A DNA stretch of 64,000 bases from positions 1-64,000 of the forward strand of contig CACNSD010000004.1 in NCBI GenBank assembly GCA_902623075.1. Reading direction: 5' to 3'. Origin of the DNA: an uncultured Pelagibacteraceae bacterium (GTDB lineage Bacteria; Pseudomonadota; Alphaproteobacteria; Pelagibacterales; Pelagibacteraceae). The notes under the pieces were generated by a model. That model was not told where the DNA came from and did no database searches. It saw nothing but the letters and a program-made list of their open reading frames with translations. Made by a program: the position numbers and the translations under genes. The number at the start of each line of letters is the position of its first letter. The stretch's first letter is position 1. This document shows, in pieces, positions 16,117 through 29,244 of the stretch.

Positions 16117-17061
16117 ATGAGTCAAAATCCAACTAAACACACAAAAGTGTTAATAATTGGATCCGGTCCAGCTGGATATACTGCTGCAGTCTATGCTGCT
16201 AGAGCGATGCTGAACCCTATTTTAGTTTATGGATCTGAACCAGGTGGGCAATTAACTACAACAACTGATGTTGAAAATTATCCAGGATTTTCTGAAGTAA
16301 TTCAAGGTCCATGGTTAATGGATCAAATGAAAGAACAAGCAAAAGCAGTTGGAACTGAAATGATTGAAGACCATATTGGATCTGTAAATTTAAAAAGTTC
16401 ACCCTTCGAAGCAATTGGAGATAGTGGTCAGAAATATACTGCTGACAGTATTATTATATCTACCGGAGCTCAGGCTAGATGGCTAAATTTAGATTCAGAA
16501 CAAGAGTTTAGAGGCTTTGGAGTTTCAGCATGTGCTACGTGTGATGGTTTCTTTTTTAAAGACAAGGAAGTGGCTGTAGTAGGTGGTGGAAATGCTGCAG
16601 TTGAGGAGGCAATGTTTCTTACAAAGTTTGCCTCAAAAGTAAAATTAATTCACAGAAGAGATAGTCTAAGAGCTGAAAAAATGCTCCAAAAAAAATTAAT
16701 GGAAAATAAAAAAATAGAAATTATATGGGATTCGGTTGTGGAGGATGTGATTGGCGATAAAGACCCTAAAAATGTTAAGGGTTTAAAAATTAAAAATGTA
16801 AAAACAAATAATGTAGAAGAATTAAAACTAGATGGAGTTTTTATAGCGATTGGTCATGACCCTGCAACAAAACTTTTTAAAGATCAATTAGAAATGGACA
16901 CCGAAGGTTATCTAATAACTAAACCTGACTCTACCGAAACAAATGTTCCTGGTGTTTACGCAGCTGGAGATGTTAAAGATAAAACTTTTAGACAAGCAGT
17001 AACTGCTGCTGGTATGGGTTGTATGGCTGCCCTTGAAGCTGAAAAATTTTTATCCCACTAA
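16117..17061 (+). CDS. trxB: Thioredoxin-disulfide reductase
   Basis: Reduces thioredoxin with NADPH. The FAD-binding Gly-x-Gly-x-x-Gly motif is at about residues 15-20, the redox pair Cys139-Ala-Thr-Cys142 is in the usual place, the NADPH-binding Gly-Gly-Gly-Asn-Ala-Ala follows near 157, and the C-terminal Ala-Ala-Gly-Asp-Val closes the FAD domain. 314 residues, normal. It is a single gene; its 3' end overlaps the convergent oxidoreductase gene by 12 bases. Confidence 0.97.
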   Translation: MSQNPTKHTKVLIIGSGPAGYTAAVYAARAMLNPILVYGSEPGGQLTTTTDVENYPGFSEVIQGPWLMDQMKEQAKAVGTEMIEDHIGSVNLKSSPFEAIGDSGQKYTADSIIISTGAQARWLNLDSEQEFRGFGVSACATCDGFFFKDKEVAVVGGGNAAVEEAMFLTKFASKVKLIHRRDSLRAEKMLQKKLMENKKIEIIWDSVVEDVIGDKDPKNVKGLKIKNVKTNNVEELKLDGVFIAIGHDPATKLFKDQLEMDTEGYLITKPDSTETNVPGVYAAGDVKDKTFRQAVTAAGMGCMAALEAEKFLSH

Positions 17062-17703
17062 ATTAGAAATTTCGTTAGATTCAAAAACACTTTGATCAAT
17101 ATTTTCGTTAGCCAATTTTATCATTGCCCTAGCTACTATTTCTGACTGAATTGGTCTCATTTTTCTAAAAGGCCCAATTAATATTGGAGTTAAGAGTTTA
17201 AATATTATTATTCCAAATTTTTCACCAATCCTTTCTTCTTGTCTTTCTCCTAATAAAAATGATGGTCTCATAATCCCAATTTTATCAAAATTTAAATTTT
17301 TAATTTCTTCTTCAACCAAACCTTTTAATTTTAAATATTCGCCAGAACTTTTTGGATTTGCGTATCCAGAGGAAACAAAAAAGAATGATTTAACTAAATT
17401 AGATTTTGCTATTTGAGCAATTTCTTTAGGAATATCTAGCTCAATTTTTTGATATTCATTTTTATTGGGTGATTTTTTCTTAGTCGTACCAATACAAAAA
17501 AAACAATCATCTCCTTTAATATCTTCAGCATGTTTATTTAAATTATTAAAATCAGTATTTATTATTTCAATCTTTGAATTATTGATCCCTGTGAATGAAC
17601 GGACAAATAATTTAATTTTTGAATAATTTGAATTTTGAATTAGATAATTAAGAACATGTGCTCCAACTAGGCCTGTTGAACCAAATAATAAGGCAGTTTT
17701 CAC
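17050..17703 (-). CDS. NAD(P)-binding Rossmann protein, HTATIP2/TIP30-like
   Basis: A 217-residue short atypical SDR. The N-terminal Gly-Ser-Thr-Gly-Leu-Val-Gly binds the dinucleotide, followed by Phe-Val-Arg-Ser; the middle has Cys-Phe-Phe-Cys-Ile-Gly-Thr-Thr and the active-site-like Ser-Ser-x-Tyr region (Phe-Val-Ser-Ser-Gly-Tyr-Ala). C-terminal Arg-Pro-Ser-Phe-Leu-Leu-Gly-Glu-Arg is typical of TIP30-like proteins. The substrate is unknown. It follows aspC with a 6-base gap on the same strand. Confidence 0.8.
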   Translation of the reverse strand: MKTALLFGSTGLVGAHVLNYLIQNSNYSKIKLFVRSFTGINNSKIEIINTDFNNLNKHAEDIKGDDCFFCIGTTKKKSPNKNEYQKIELDIPKEIAQIAKSNLVKSFFFVSSGYANPKSSGEYLKLKGLVEEEIKNLNFDKIGIMRPSFLLGERQEERIGEKFGIIIFKLLTPILIGPFRKMRPIQSEIVARAMIKLANENIDQSVFESNEISNLVG

Positions 17704-17709
17704 TCTTAA

Positions 17710-21086
<3,377 letters not shown>

Positions 21087-21105
<19 letters not shown>

Positions 21106-21842
21106 TAATTACTGGTGGCGCAACTAGGATAGGTGCTGCAATTGCAAAAAAATTATCTGGTCCAAATAAAGAAATATTGATTCATTATAATAAATCAAAG
21201 TCTAAAGCAGAAAAATTAAAAAAAGATTTATCTAAAAATGGAACTAAAGTTTATTTAGCAAAGGGAGATTTAAGTAAAGAAACAGATGTAAATAAAATTG
21301 TAAAATTCGCAAAATCAAAATTAAAATATTTTGATTGTCTAATAAATAATGCTTCTCTATTTGAAAACGATAAGCTAGAAAACTTTACAACTGATAGCTG
21401 GGGACATCACTTAAGAACAAATTTAAGAACACCAGCTTTATTATCAAAAGAATTTGCAAAAAATATAAAAGGTAAGAATAACAATATAATTAATCTAATT
21501 GATCAAAGAGTTTTCAAACTTACTCCATATTTCTTTTCTTATACAATAAGCAAAACTGGGCTATATACTTTAACAAAGACTAGTGCGATGAGCTTAGCAC
21601 CAAATATAAGAGTGAATGGAATTGCTCCAGGTCCAACAATAAAGAACAGCAGACAATCTGAGAAACATTTTAAAAAGCAATACATGGCTACTCCACTTAA
21701 AAGACAAGTAGATGTGGAACAAATCTGTAATGCTGTTGACTTTTTTATAAAAAATCGATCTATTACTGGACAAGTTTTAGCTATTGATAGTGGTCAAAAT
21801 CTAAATTGGCAAACGCCAGATATAATGGGAGGAAAAGAATGA
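21087..21842 (+). CDS. SDR oxidoreductase, pteridine-reductase-like (FolM type)
   Basis: A 251-residue short-chain dehydrogenase. The cofactor motif is Thr9-Gly-Gly-Ala-Thr-Arg-Ile-Gly16; the Arg in this loop is typical of NADPH-dependent pteridine reductases. The active site has Tyr152-x-x-x-Lys156 with Asp139, not Ser, 13 residues before the Tyr, as in pteridine reductase PTR1. The usual Asn-Asn-Ala-Ser is at 87-90. Dihydroneopterin aldolase lies two genes downstream, which supports a role in folate or pterin reduction. A fatty-acid reductase role is a less likely alternative. Its stop overlaps the next start (ATGA). Confidence 0.8.
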
Positions 21843-22792
21843 GAAAATTTTTAGTAATTATAATGCTTAGTTTAATATTAAGTGGTAGTGCCTATGCAAA
21901 TAAAGAAAGTATAAAAAAAGATGGTTTTGTAATACCAACAAATAAATGGAAAGACAAAATTAAAATTAACGAAAATTTTCAAGTAAATAATCCTAAAGAT
22001 AAAATAATCATAATATACAATCATGGTTCAGATGGAAACGATGTAAAACTGAAAGGTTGCTTCTGGAGGTCAGAGCTTAGAAATTGGGCTCAGCTAGCTG
22101 GCGATAAAATAAATGGCAAAGAAATCATGGTTTATATTCACTGCCAAGGTCAACTAGAAGGTGATTTAGGTGCTAAGTTAGGAAAAGTAGGAATGTGGAT
22201 GAAAAAATGGGAAGGACCATATCCAGGAACTTCAAAAATGGATCGAAGAGTTGAGGGTAATTTAGAAGTTATTAAAAAATTTGTTAAAATGGGAGTACCA
22301 AAGAAACAAATTTTTATGTCGGGTCACTCTTGTGGAGGATGGGCAACACTAAGATTAACAGCAGAACACATGGAAGAAGTAGGTGGAGGTATATCATTAA
22401 TGCCAGCATGTTTTTGGAATTTATCAAAAAAATATAAAGTAAAAAAAGTTGGCTATGGAAAAGCTATGGAAAAATTTCATAAAAAATATCCTGGTATGGC
22501 TCAATGGAGACAAGATCAAATTGACATAATTAAAAAAGGAAATGCACCAGTTTTAATTTTTACACATCCTATGGATAAATTTGAAGGATTAACATCTGAT
22601 TGGATGGATGATGTTCCAAACTTTAAGAGAGTTGTAATTTCTGAAAAGAAAACAGTTAATGGAAAAAAATGTAAATTGGCAGGATCAAATTGGGAAGAGC
22701 CAGTAAAAAATTTTCATTTAATAGATTTTGCTGATTGTTTTATGCAGTATCACCCTATGATCAAAGAGTACATTGCTTCAAGACTAAAATAA
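21839..22792 (+). CDS. Exported alpha/beta-hydrolase-like protein
   Basis: From the ATG at 21839 it begins with a signal peptide (Met-Arg-Lys, a run of Leu/Ile/Val, then Ser-Ala-Tyr-Ala and Asn). The nucleophile elbow Gly-His-Ser-Cys-Gly-Gly lies near residue 161, an oxyanion-type strand Ile-Ile-Tyr-Asn-His-Gly-Ser near 60, and Asp and His candidates follow in the C-terminal half. The substrate is unknown; the dienelactone-hydrolase-like group is the nearest I can name. A GGAGG-like site precedes this ATG, so I prefer it to the longer frame from 21806. It sits between the pteridine-reductase-like gene and folB, directly abutting folB. Confidence 0.75.
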   Translation: MRKFLVIIMLSLILSGSAYANKESIKKDGFVIPTNKWKDKIKINENFQVNNPKDKIIIIYNHGSDGNDVKLKGCFWRSELRNWAQLAGDKINGKEIMVYIHCQGQLEGDLGAKLGKVGMWMKKWEGPYPGTSKMDRRVEGNLEVIKKFVKMGVPKKQIFMSGHSCGGWATLRLTAEHMEEVGGGISLMPACFWNLSKKYKVKKVGYGKAMEKFHKKYPGMAQWRQDQIDIIKKGNAPVLIFTHPMDKFEGLTSDWMDDVPNFKRVVISEKKTVNGKKCKLAGSNWEEPVKNFHLIDFADCFMQYHPMIKEYIASRLK

Positions 22793-23218
22793 ATGAAAAA
22801 AAATAATTTAAAAATTGTCAAAATAGATAAAAATAAAACTTTATTTAATTATGAAAAAAAAGTTTTAATTAAAGAATTAATATTAGATTTAAAGCTTGGC
22901 TACTTTGACTTCGAAAAAGAAAAATCTCAGAAGGTAAAATTTAATATTGAAGTAAACTATGAAGATAAAAAACCTTCTAATGATAAAGATTTAAAAACAA
23001 TTGTGAATTATGCAAAAATTGTAAAATTAATTAAAAAACTAGTGAAAAATAAACATTATAATTTTTTAGAAACCTTAGCCGAAGACGTCTTTGATGAACT
23101 ATTCAAAGACAAAAGGATTGACAAAATAAGTCTTCAAATTGAAAAACTTGAGATAATGAAAGACTGCTCTGCTGTAGGTATTCAAATTTCCAAAAAGAGA
23201 AGTCATGTTAAGTCCTGA
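22793..23218 (+). CDS. folB: Dihydroneopterin aldolase
   Basis: Cleaves dihydroneopterin to 6-hydroxymethyl-dihydropterin and glycolaldehyde in folate synthesis. The FolB/FolX core is visible from about residue 25: Leu-x-Leu-x-x-Gly-Tyr-Phe-Asp-Phe-Glu, Val-Asn-Tyr-Ala-x-Ile-Val near 72, and Asn-Phe-Leu-Glu-Thr-Leu-Ala-Glu near 89 with the pterin-anchoring Glu. It carries about 20 extra N-terminal residues. No gap after the hydrolase gene; overlaps uvrC by 14 bases. Confidence 0.88.
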   Translation: MKKNNLKIVKIDKNKTLFNYEKKVLIKELILDLKLGYFDFEKEKSQKVKFNIEVNYEDKKPSNDKDLKTIVNYAKIVKLIKKLVKNKHYNFLETLAEDVFDELFKDKRIDKISLQIEKLEIMKDCSAVGIQISKKRSHVKS

Positions 23219-25040
23219 AAAAGGTAAAGAAGTTATCAAAAAAGAATTACCTTTAATTCCCAAATTACCTGGAGTTTACAGAATGCTGAATTCTGATAAT
23301 GAGATTTTATACGTAGGTAAGGCAAAGAATCTTCCAAATAGATTGAAAAGTTATGTATCAGAAAAAAATCATATAATCCGAACAGAAAGAATGTTATCTC
23401 AAACAAAAAAACTTGAGATAACCACTACTACAAATGAGAGTGAAGCTCTACTTCTTGAAGCAAATTTAATTAAAAAACATAAACCAAAATTTAATATTTT
23501 ATTAAAGGACGACAAATCTTTTCCATATATTTTTATTTCTGATCATGAATTTCCAAGAATAGAAAGGCATAGAGGTGCTAAAAATAGACCAGGTAAATAT
23601 TATGGACCTTTTGCGAGTTCATTAGCAGTTAATATGGCAATTAAAACCATTCAAAGAATATTTCTTTTAAGATCTTGCACAGACAAACAAGTAGAGGCAG
23701 GTGATAAAACTTGCTTCAATTATTTTTTAAAAAGATGTGCAGGACCATGTGGTGGAAAAATAAATAAAAACGATTATGCAAAGTTAGTCGAGGCTGCAGA
23801 TGAATTTTTAAGTAAAGGAAAATCAAGAAAAATACAAAAAACACTTTCTCAACAAATGGAAGAAGCTAGTGAAGAGCTCGATTTTGAAAAAGCAGCAATT
23901 ATGAGAGACAAAATCAAATCTCTAAATATTATTCAATCTTCATTAACAATAAGCGAGGCAAATCTCATAGAAGCTGACGTTATAGCAGGATACAAAGAAT
24001 CAGGAAAAACTTGTATTCAAGTATTTTTTTATAGATCAAAACAAAATTGGGGTAATCAGGCTTTTTTTCCAAAACATGACCCAGATGAAACTTTGAGCGA
24101 TATACTAAATTCTTTTGTTGCACAATTTTACGAAAATAAAGCTGTTCCAAGTTCAGTAATTTTAAGTGAGGATATCAAAGAAAGAAAATTAATAGAAAAA
24201 ACTTTAACTAAAAAAGAAAATAAAAGTATTAATTTATCGACTGCTAAAAAAGGCTCTAAACTAAGAGTGATAAATCTCGCAATTAAAAATGCTAAGGATA
24301 GTTTAAATAGAAAATTATATGAAAGCCAAAATAATAGAAATTTATTAGATGAAATTTCAAAAAAATTCAAACTAGACAATACAATAAGCATCATCGAAGT
24401 TTATGACAATAGTCATATTCAGGGCACAAATAGTGTCGGAGCATTAATAACCTACGGCGAGGAAGGATTTATCAAAAAAAGGTATAGAAAATTTAATATA
24501 AAAACAGAAAAATTTAAACAAGATGACTATGGAATGATTAAAGAAGTTTTAGAAAGAAGGTTTAAAAGAGCAATCCAAGAAAAAGGAAATTTTTTAACAT
24601 TCCCAGATTTAGTTTTAATTGATGGTGGAAAAGGACAATACTCATCAGCTAGAGAAACAATGAATGATTTAGGATTGAATGAAATACCGGTAATTGCCAT
24701 TGCAAAAGGTAAATACAGAAACAGTGGTAATGAAACATTTTTTCACAATGGAAAGGAATATAAATTCGCTAAAAATGATCCATCCTTGTTCTTTTTACAA
24801 AGAATTAGAGATGAAGCACACCGATTTGCAATAAGTGCTCATAGAGCAAAAAGGAAGAAAGGGATTAGTAAATCACTTTTAGATCAAATTCAGGGTATTG
24901 GATCTGTTAGAAAAAGAGCTCTTTTAAACCATTTTGGATCTGCTCGATCGGTTGAATCTGCAAGTCTAGATGAAATTAAATCCGTCGAAGGTGTTGAAGA
25001 AAAAGTTGCAAAAAAGATATATAACTTTTTTCATGAATAA
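23205..25040 (+). CDS. uvrC: UvrABC system protein C
   Basis: Dual-incision nuclease of excision repair, 611 residues. The N-terminal GIY-YIG nuclease domain has Gly-Val-Tyr-Arg-Met and Leu-Tyr-Val-Gly-Lys-Ala-Lys-Asn-Leu. A Cys-rich segment (Cys-Phe-Asn-Tyr-x5-Cys-x-Gly-Pro-Cys) lies near 170-180 as in many UvrC proteins. A UVR domain near 210-240 contacts UvrB. The RNase-H-like second nuclease has Glu-Val-Tyr-Asp-Asn-Ser-His near 400, and tandem helix-hairpin-helix motifs end the protein. Normal length. Confidence 0.98.
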   Translation: MLSPEKGKEVIKKELPLIPKLPGVYRMLNSDNEILYVGKAKNLPNRLKSYVSEKNHIIRTERMLSQTKKLEITTTTNESEALLLEANLIKKHKPKFNILLKDDKSFPYIFISDHEFPRIERHRGAKNRPGKYYGPFASSLAVNMAIKTIQRIFLLRSCTDKQVEAGDKTCFNYFLKRCAGPCGGKINKNDYAKLVEAADEFLSKGKSRKIQKTLSQQMEEASEELDFEKAAIMRDKIKSLNIIQSSLTISEANLIEADVIAGYKESGKTCIQVFFYRSKQNWGNQAFFPKHDPDETLSDILNSFVAQFYENKAVPSSVILSEDIKERKLIEKTLTKKENKSINLSTAKKGSKLRVINLAIKNAKDSLNRKLYESQNNRNLLDEISKKFKLDNTISIIEVYDNSHIQGTNSVGALITYGEEGFIKKRYRKFNIKTEKFKQDDYGMIKEVLERRFKRAIQEKGNFLTFPDLVLIDGGKGQYSSARETMNDLGLNEIPVIAIAKGKYRNSGNETFFHNGKEYKFAKNDPSLFFLQRIRDEAHRFAISAHRAKRKKGISKSLLDQIQGIGSVRKRALLNHFGSARSVESASLDEIKSVEGVEEKVAKKIYNFFHE

Positions 25041-25042
25041 TT

Positions 25043-25627
25043 ATGCTTAAAAAAATTCCAAACATATTGACTATTGGGCGGATAATAATAGTCCCTTTTT
25101 TTGTATTAGCTTTTTATTTACCTGGTTTTTACGGGGATCTTACAGCATTAATATTATTTACAGTTGCATCATTTACAGATTTTTTAGATGGTATGTTAGC
25201 CAGAATGTTTGGGGTAGAATCAAAGCTAGGTGAATTGTTAGATCCCATAGCTGATAAAATTATTATTGCTACTGCACTAATACTCTTAGTTATGGATGGA
25301 ACTATAAGAAACTATGAAGTGATTGCAGCAATTATAATTCTTACAAGAGAAATTTTAATTTCAGGTCTGAGAGAATTTTTAGCAAAGGGGAAAATAAAAC
25401 TTCCTGTCTCAAATCTTGCAAAACTTAAAACAGTATTACAAATGATATCTATAGCTCTTTTATTATCTGGAGATACTGGAAATAAAATAATTGATTTCCA
25501 AGACTATAACGCTCAAACAATAGGAATAATTCTTTTATGGTTATCTGCAGGATTAACACTTTTTACTGGATATGAATATATGCGAAAAGGCATTGATCAC
25601 GCTATGTCTGAAGATAGTAAAGATTAA
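25043..25627 (+). CDS. pgsA: CDP-diacylglycerol-glycerol-3-phosphate 3-phosphatidyltransferase
   Basis: Membrane enzyme making phosphatidylglycerol phosphate. The CDP-alcohol phosphotransferase signature Asp-Gly-x2-Ala-Arg-x8-Gly-x3-Asp-x3-Asp is complete near residues 48-71. Several hydrophobic helices span the 194 residues. Starts 2 bases after the uvrC stop; its TAA overlaps the ilvE stop by 4 bases (TTAA). Confidence 0.96.
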   Translation: MLKKIPNILTIGRIIIVPFFVLAFYLPGFYGDLTALILFTVASFTDFLDGMLARMFGVESKLGELLDPIADKIIIATALILLVMDGTIRNYEVIAAIIILTREILISGLREFLAKGKIKLPVSNLAKLKTVLQMISIALLLSGDTGNKIIDFQDYNAQTIGIILLWLSAGLTLFTGYEYMRKGIDHAMSEDSKD

Positions 25628-26505
25628 GCTGCTTTTCTTTTTCTAACTAATTTCTGATAGCTTTCATTTAAGTCAATAATAGTTTCACAAACTTTAAATT
25701 GGTTTTCAGCTATGCAGGATACTGGCGTTACCTCTGCTGCAGTCCCAGTTAAAAAACATCCAACAAAATTTGGGAGTTCAGTTGGGCTTATTTTTCTTTC
25801 ATGAACTTTTATATTTTTTGATTTTGCTATTTCAATTACCGTTCTTCTTGTGATACCATCTAAAAAAGAGTCTGGTATTGGTGTATGAATTTCACCATTT
25901 TTATCTTTAAAAAAAATATTTGCTCCAGTTGCTTCAGCAACATTCCCTTCGTGATCTAACATTAAAGAATCTGTATATCCTTGCTTTTCTGCCTCATGTT
26001 TTGAGAGAGTACAAATCATGTATAACCCAGATGCTTTTGTATCCCACGGTATTGTATTTGGCGCTGGTCTTCTCCAATTTGAAATATTTAATCTTATTCC
26101 CTCTACTTTGAGTTTAGGATCAAAATATGATCCCCATTCCCATGTTGCAATCGCAACATGTATTTTTGTTTGTTGCGCAGAAATAGCCATCATCTCACTA
26201 CCTCTCCAAGCAACAGGTCTTACATAACCATTTTCTACTTTTTGGGTTGCAATAATTTTATTTGATGCATTATTGATTTCATCTTCCGTATATGGAATTT
26301 CAAAACCCATTCTTTTAGCAGAATGAAAAAATCTAGCTGTGTGCTCTTCTAATTTGAAAATTGAACCATCATAAACTCTCTCACCTTCAAATACACAACT
26401 AGCATAATGCATACCATGACTTAAAACATGCAGTTTTACATCAGCCCAATCAACTAATTCGTTGTTGTACCATATTTTTCCAGATCTTTTATCGTAAGGT
26501 ATCAT
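25624..26505 (-). CDS. ilvE: Branched-chain amino acid aminotransferase
   Basis: Fold-type IV PLP transaminase, 293 residues. It has the start Tyr-Asp-Lys-Arg-Ser-Gly-Lys-Ile-Trp, the motif Phe-Glu-Gly-Glu-Arg-Val-Tyr, the PLP-lysine segment Trp-Asp-Thr-Lys-Ala-Ser-Gly, and Gly-Asn-Val-Ala-Glu-Ala-Thr-Gly-Ala-Asn-Ile-Phe. Final step of Leu, Ile and Val synthesis. It is divergent from the petP-like gene and has a good promoter in the gap. Confidence 0.96.
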   Translation of the reverse strand: MIPYDKRSGKIWYNNELVDWADVKLHVLSHGMHYASCVFEGERVYDGSIFKLEEHTARFFHSAKRMGFEIPYTEDEINNASNKIIATQKVENGYVRPVAWRGSEMMAISAQQTKIHVAIATWEWGSYFDPKLKVEGIRLNISNWRRPAPNTIPWDTKASGLYMICTLSKHEAEKQGYTDSLMLDHEGNVAEATGANIFFKDKNGEIHTPIPDSFLDGITRRTVIEIAKSKNIKVHERKISPTELPNFVGCFLTGTAAEVTPVSCIAENQFKVCETIIDLNESYQKLVRKRKAA

Positions 26506-26534
26506 GTGTGAAAATTTTTTTAATTTATAACTGA

Positions 26535-26563
26535 AAAATATCTTTGTATCTTTAATATGTCAA
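26535..26563 (-). promoter_or_regulatory. ilvE promoter
   Basis: Minus strand: perfect -35 TTGACA (26558-26563), 17 bases, -10 TATTTT (26535-26540), about 23 bases of leader before the ATG. The -35 box abuts TATAAC (26564-26569) on the plus strand, a -10 candidate for the divergent petP-like gene 9 bases before its ATG. Confidence 0.5.
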
Positions 26564-26578
26564 TATAACTTACCTATT

Positions 26579-27016
26579 ATGAAAGAACTTTTATATTTAA
26601 AAGATGACCAGCTTAAAGATCTAATTGAAAAATTATTTGTAAGTTACAGAGAAACCTTTTCTGACTCTAAGAAAATATTAGACAGATATTCAATTGGTTT
26701 AGCACACCATAAGGTCATTCATTTATTGTCAATGTATGAGGGTATCTCAATCTCTGAGCTGTTAAAGAAATTAAAAGTAACAAAACAAAGCTTAAATCGT
26801 GTTCTCAAAGATTTAATTAAACTTGAAATAGTCATGTTTAAAAAAGATGACCAGGACACAAGAGTAAAACATATTTTTCTCAATGATAAAGGCAAAAAAA
26901 TTTTTAATGAAATATTTAATTTACAAAAAAAAAGAATTTATAATGCTTTACTAAATTCAAGCTCTGAAGAAGTTATAAATTTTGATACTGTACTAAATAA
27001 AATAATTAATGGATAA
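26579..27016 (+). CDS. petP: MarR-family transcription regulator, PetP-like
   Basis: A 145-residue winged-helix protein: helix-turn-helix Ile-Ser-Glu-Leu-Leu-Lys-Lys-Leu-Lys-Val-Thr-Lys-Gln-Ser near residues 55-70 and the wing Lys-Lys-Asp-Asp-Gln-Asp-Thr-Arg near 90. Its gene overlaps that of an OmpR-type response regulator by 8 bases. This MarR-plus-OmpR pair is the layout of petP-petR in Rhodobacter, which control cytochrome bc1 synthesis. The bc1 operon lies about 8 kb downstream here. The assignment to PetP rests on family and layout, not on residue-level proof. Confidence 0.7.
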   Translation: MKELLYLKDDQLKDLIEKLFVSYRETFSDSKKILDRYSIGLAHHKVIHLLSMYEGISISELLKKLKVTKQSLNRVLKDLIKLEIVMFKKDDQDTRVKHIFLNDKGKKIFNEIFNLQKKRIYNALLNSSSEEVINFDTVLNKIING

Positions 27017-27686
27017 ATTTATTGCACATATATTAGTAGTAGATGATGATGATGGAATTAGGTCTCTTGTAAAGAAATATTTAAATGAAAATAATTTCTT
27101 GGTCACTACTTCAGAAAATTCAGAAAATGCGTTAGAGAAAATAAAAATAATAAAGTTCGATTTAATAGTCTTGGATATTATGATGCCTGGAAAAAGTGGG
27201 CTTGAATTTTTAAAAGAAAATAAAAAAAAAATAAAAACGCCAGTAATACTTCTGACTGCTAAAGGTGAAGCAAATGAAAGAATTGAAGGGTTAGAGATTG
27301 GTGCCGATGATTATTTACCAAAACCATTTGAACCAAAAGAATTGATTCTAAGAATAAGAAACATATTGAATAAAACTATTAAAAAAGATCAGAAAAGAGT
27401 TATAGAATTTGAAAATTTGAAAATTGATTTGAATAAACTTTTAATATTTAAAAATAATAAAGAGTTTAAGATTAATGCAACTGAAAAGACAATTTTAGAA
27501 AAAATGATTAATAACCCCGGTAAAACATTTTCTAGGGAAGATATTGGTCAATTAATTAATTTAAATAAAGAAAGATCAATAGATGTTATTATTACTCGTC
27601 TTAGAAAAAAGATTGAAATTGATCCAAAAAATCCAAAATTTTTACAAACAATAAGAGGTGTAGGATATGTTCTCTGGATTGAGTGA
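27009..27686 (+). CDS. petR: OmpR-family response regulator, PetR-like
   Basis: A 225-residue two-domain regulator. The receiver has the acidic cluster Asp-Asp-Asp-Asp near residue 12, the phospho-acceptor Asp in Ile-Val-Leu-Asp-Ile-Met-Met-Pro near 57, and Lys in Pro-Lys-Pro-Phe-Glu-Pro near 107. The C-terminal OmpR-type winged helix ends with Thr-Ile-Arg-Gly-Val-Gly-Tyr. The gene overlaps petP upstream by 8 bases and the histidine kinase downstream by 20, so the three are one unit. Confidence 0.88.
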   Translation: MDKFIAHILVVDDDDGIRSLVKKYLNENNFLVTTSENSENALEKIKIIKFDLIVLDIMMPGKSGLEFLKENKKKIKTPVILLTAKGEANERIEGLEIGADDYLPKPFEPKELILRIRNILNKTIKKDQKRVIEFENLKIDLNKLLIFKNNKEFKINATEKTILEKMINNPGKTFSREDIGQLINLNKERSIDVIITRLRKKIEIDPKNPKFLQTIRGVGYVLWIE

Positions 27687-28986
27687 TTACTTTAAAAAAA
27701 TATTACCAAAAAGATTATTTTATAGAGCACTTCTTATTGTTGCTATTCCAGTTTTGGTTCTACAACTGGTAATTACAATTGTTTTTTTTGATAGCCTTTG
27801 GATCAAAACAAACAAAGGTATGACAAGAACTTTGGTAAATGAAATTAGCACATTTATTGAAGCCTATGGAAGTGAGCAAGAAAACAAACAAGAATTGCTA
27901 GATCTTTTTTCTATATTTTTAGATTTAAATATTGAATTCACCAGTAACGAAAAATTACAAAATACAGATAATGAAAGATGGTTTAGTCCTATAGATAGAA
28001 CTTTAAGAAGAGAGCTTAAATCTAAATTTGGGTTGGATCAGTATTGGTTTAATACAACAAGTTATAAAGAATTAATTGATTTAAGAATTAAATATGAAGA
28101 AGGTTATTTTAAATTTTTAGTTCCTAAAGATAGAGTCACAAGTTCCTCAGCAAGAATATTTGCGCTTTGGATCACAGTGCCCGCAATTATAATGGTGATA
28201 ATTTCTCTTATATTTTTGAAAAATCAAACTAGACCAATCACAAACCTAGCACGTGCAGCAGAAAGATTCGGTAAAGGAGAAAGTGTTGAAGAGTTCAAAC
28301 CCTCAGGTGCACTTGAGATAAGGCAGGCAGGACATGAATTTGATAAAATGAGAAAGAGAATTGAAAGACATATAAATCAAAGAACGGAAATGCTGTCTGG
28401 TATAAGTCATGATTTAAGAACACCATTAACAAGAATGAAATTACAACTTGCTTTTATTAAAGATAAAGAAACAGTTGAAAAACTAACTGAAGATATCGAT
28501 GAAATGGAAAAAATGTTGAATGAATATCTACAATTTACTAGTTCATCTTATATTGAGAAAGATGAAATGTTCAACCTATCTGAATTAATTTCTGAGGTTA
28601 TTGAAAAGTATAATAATGAAAATATTTCAAAAAATTTAATTCCGAGAATTTACTTTAATGGAAGAAAAAATTTAATTAATAGATGTCTGAATAATTTAAT
28701 TGATAATGCTATAAAATATGCGAACAAAGTTGAAATTTGCTTAAATAAGAAAAATTCAAACTTGTTTATTATTATTGACGATGATGGTCCTGGGATACCA
28801 AAAAATGAGTATGAAAATGTATTTAAACCTTTTTATAAAATAGATAAGGGTCGAGCAGAAACAAAATCAAGTGTTGGTCTTGGTTTATCAATTTCATCAG
28901 ACATTATCAAATCTCATGGAGGAAATATAATGTTGGAAAAATCAAAAATGGATGGTCTAAGAGTTAAGGTTTTCTTACCTTTTTAA
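27667..28986 (+). CDS. Membrane sensor histidine kinase (EnvZ-like)
   Basis: A 439-residue kinase. One membrane helix lies near residues 19-41 and a second near 165-186, enclosing a periplasmic segment of about 120 residues; a HAMP domain (Pro-Ile-Thr-Asn-Leu-Ala-Arg-Ala-Ala-Glu-Arg) follows. The phospho-acceptor is in Ser-His-Asp-Leu-Arg-Thr-Pro-Leu-Thr-Arg near 248. The ATP-binding N, G1 and G2 boxes (Asn-Leu-Ile-Asp-Asn-Ala, Asp-Asp-Gly-Pro-Gly-Ile-Pro, Gly-Leu-Gly-Leu-Ser) are complete. It most likely phosphorylates the PetR-like regulator encoded just upstream. Confidence 0.93.
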   Translation: MFSGLSDYFKKILPKRLFYRALLIVAIPVLVLQLVITIVFFDSLWIKTNKGMTRTLVNEISTFIEAYGSEQENKQELLDLFSIFLDLNIEFTSNEKLQNTDNERWFSPIDRTLRRELKSKFGLDQYWFNTTSYKELIDLRIKYEEGYFKFLVPKDRVTSSSARIFALWITVPAIIMVIISLIFLKNQTRPITNLARAAERFGKGESVEEFKPSGALEIRQAGHEFDKMRKRIERHINQRTEMLSGISHDLRTPLTRMKLQLAFIKDKETVEKLTEDIDEMEKMLNEYLQFTSSSYIEKDEMFNLSELISEVIEKYNNENISKNLIPRIYFNGRKNLINRCLNNLIDNAIKYANKVEICLNKKNSNLFIIIDDDGPGIPKNEYENVFKPFYKIDKGRAETKSSVGLGLSISSDIIKSHGGNIMLEKSKMDGLRVKVFLPF

Positions 28987-29212
28987 CTTTTTTATTTTTT
29001 TTCTCAACTTTATTTATTTTATTTTCAAGATTCTCAACACGTTTTGAGAGTACTTCGAACTCATCTTTACTTGTAAGTTTCATTTTAAAAACAAACTCAT
29101 CTCTTTTAGATTTTAAGATATTAAATAGTTCTGTAGTTAAATCTTTTGAAGATACTATTCCCTGCTCTATTAATTTAGCAAACTTATCAATTATAAATTT
29201 AGAATTTTTCAT
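28964..29212 (-). CDS. ubiK: UbiK/BMFP-family accessory protein
   Basis: A small helical protein with a Lys-rich C-terminal tail and a coiled coil (Val-Leu-Ser-Lys-Arg-Val-Glu-Asn-Leu-Glu-x-Lys-Ile) typical of the YqiC/UbiK family, which assists ubiquinone synthesis and can associate with membranes. I chose the second Met (29212; Met-Lys-Asn-Ser-Lys); an in-frame ATG at 29227 would add five residues. Its 3' end overlaps that of the histidine kinase by 23 bases. Confidence 0.72.
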   Translation of the reverse strand: MKNSKFIIDKFAKLIEQGIVSSKDLTTELFNILKSKRDEFVFKMKLTSKDEFEVLSKRVENLENKINKVEKKNKKVKKVRKP

Positions 29213-29244
29213 ATTTAAGATATACATTATAAGTATTATTAAAA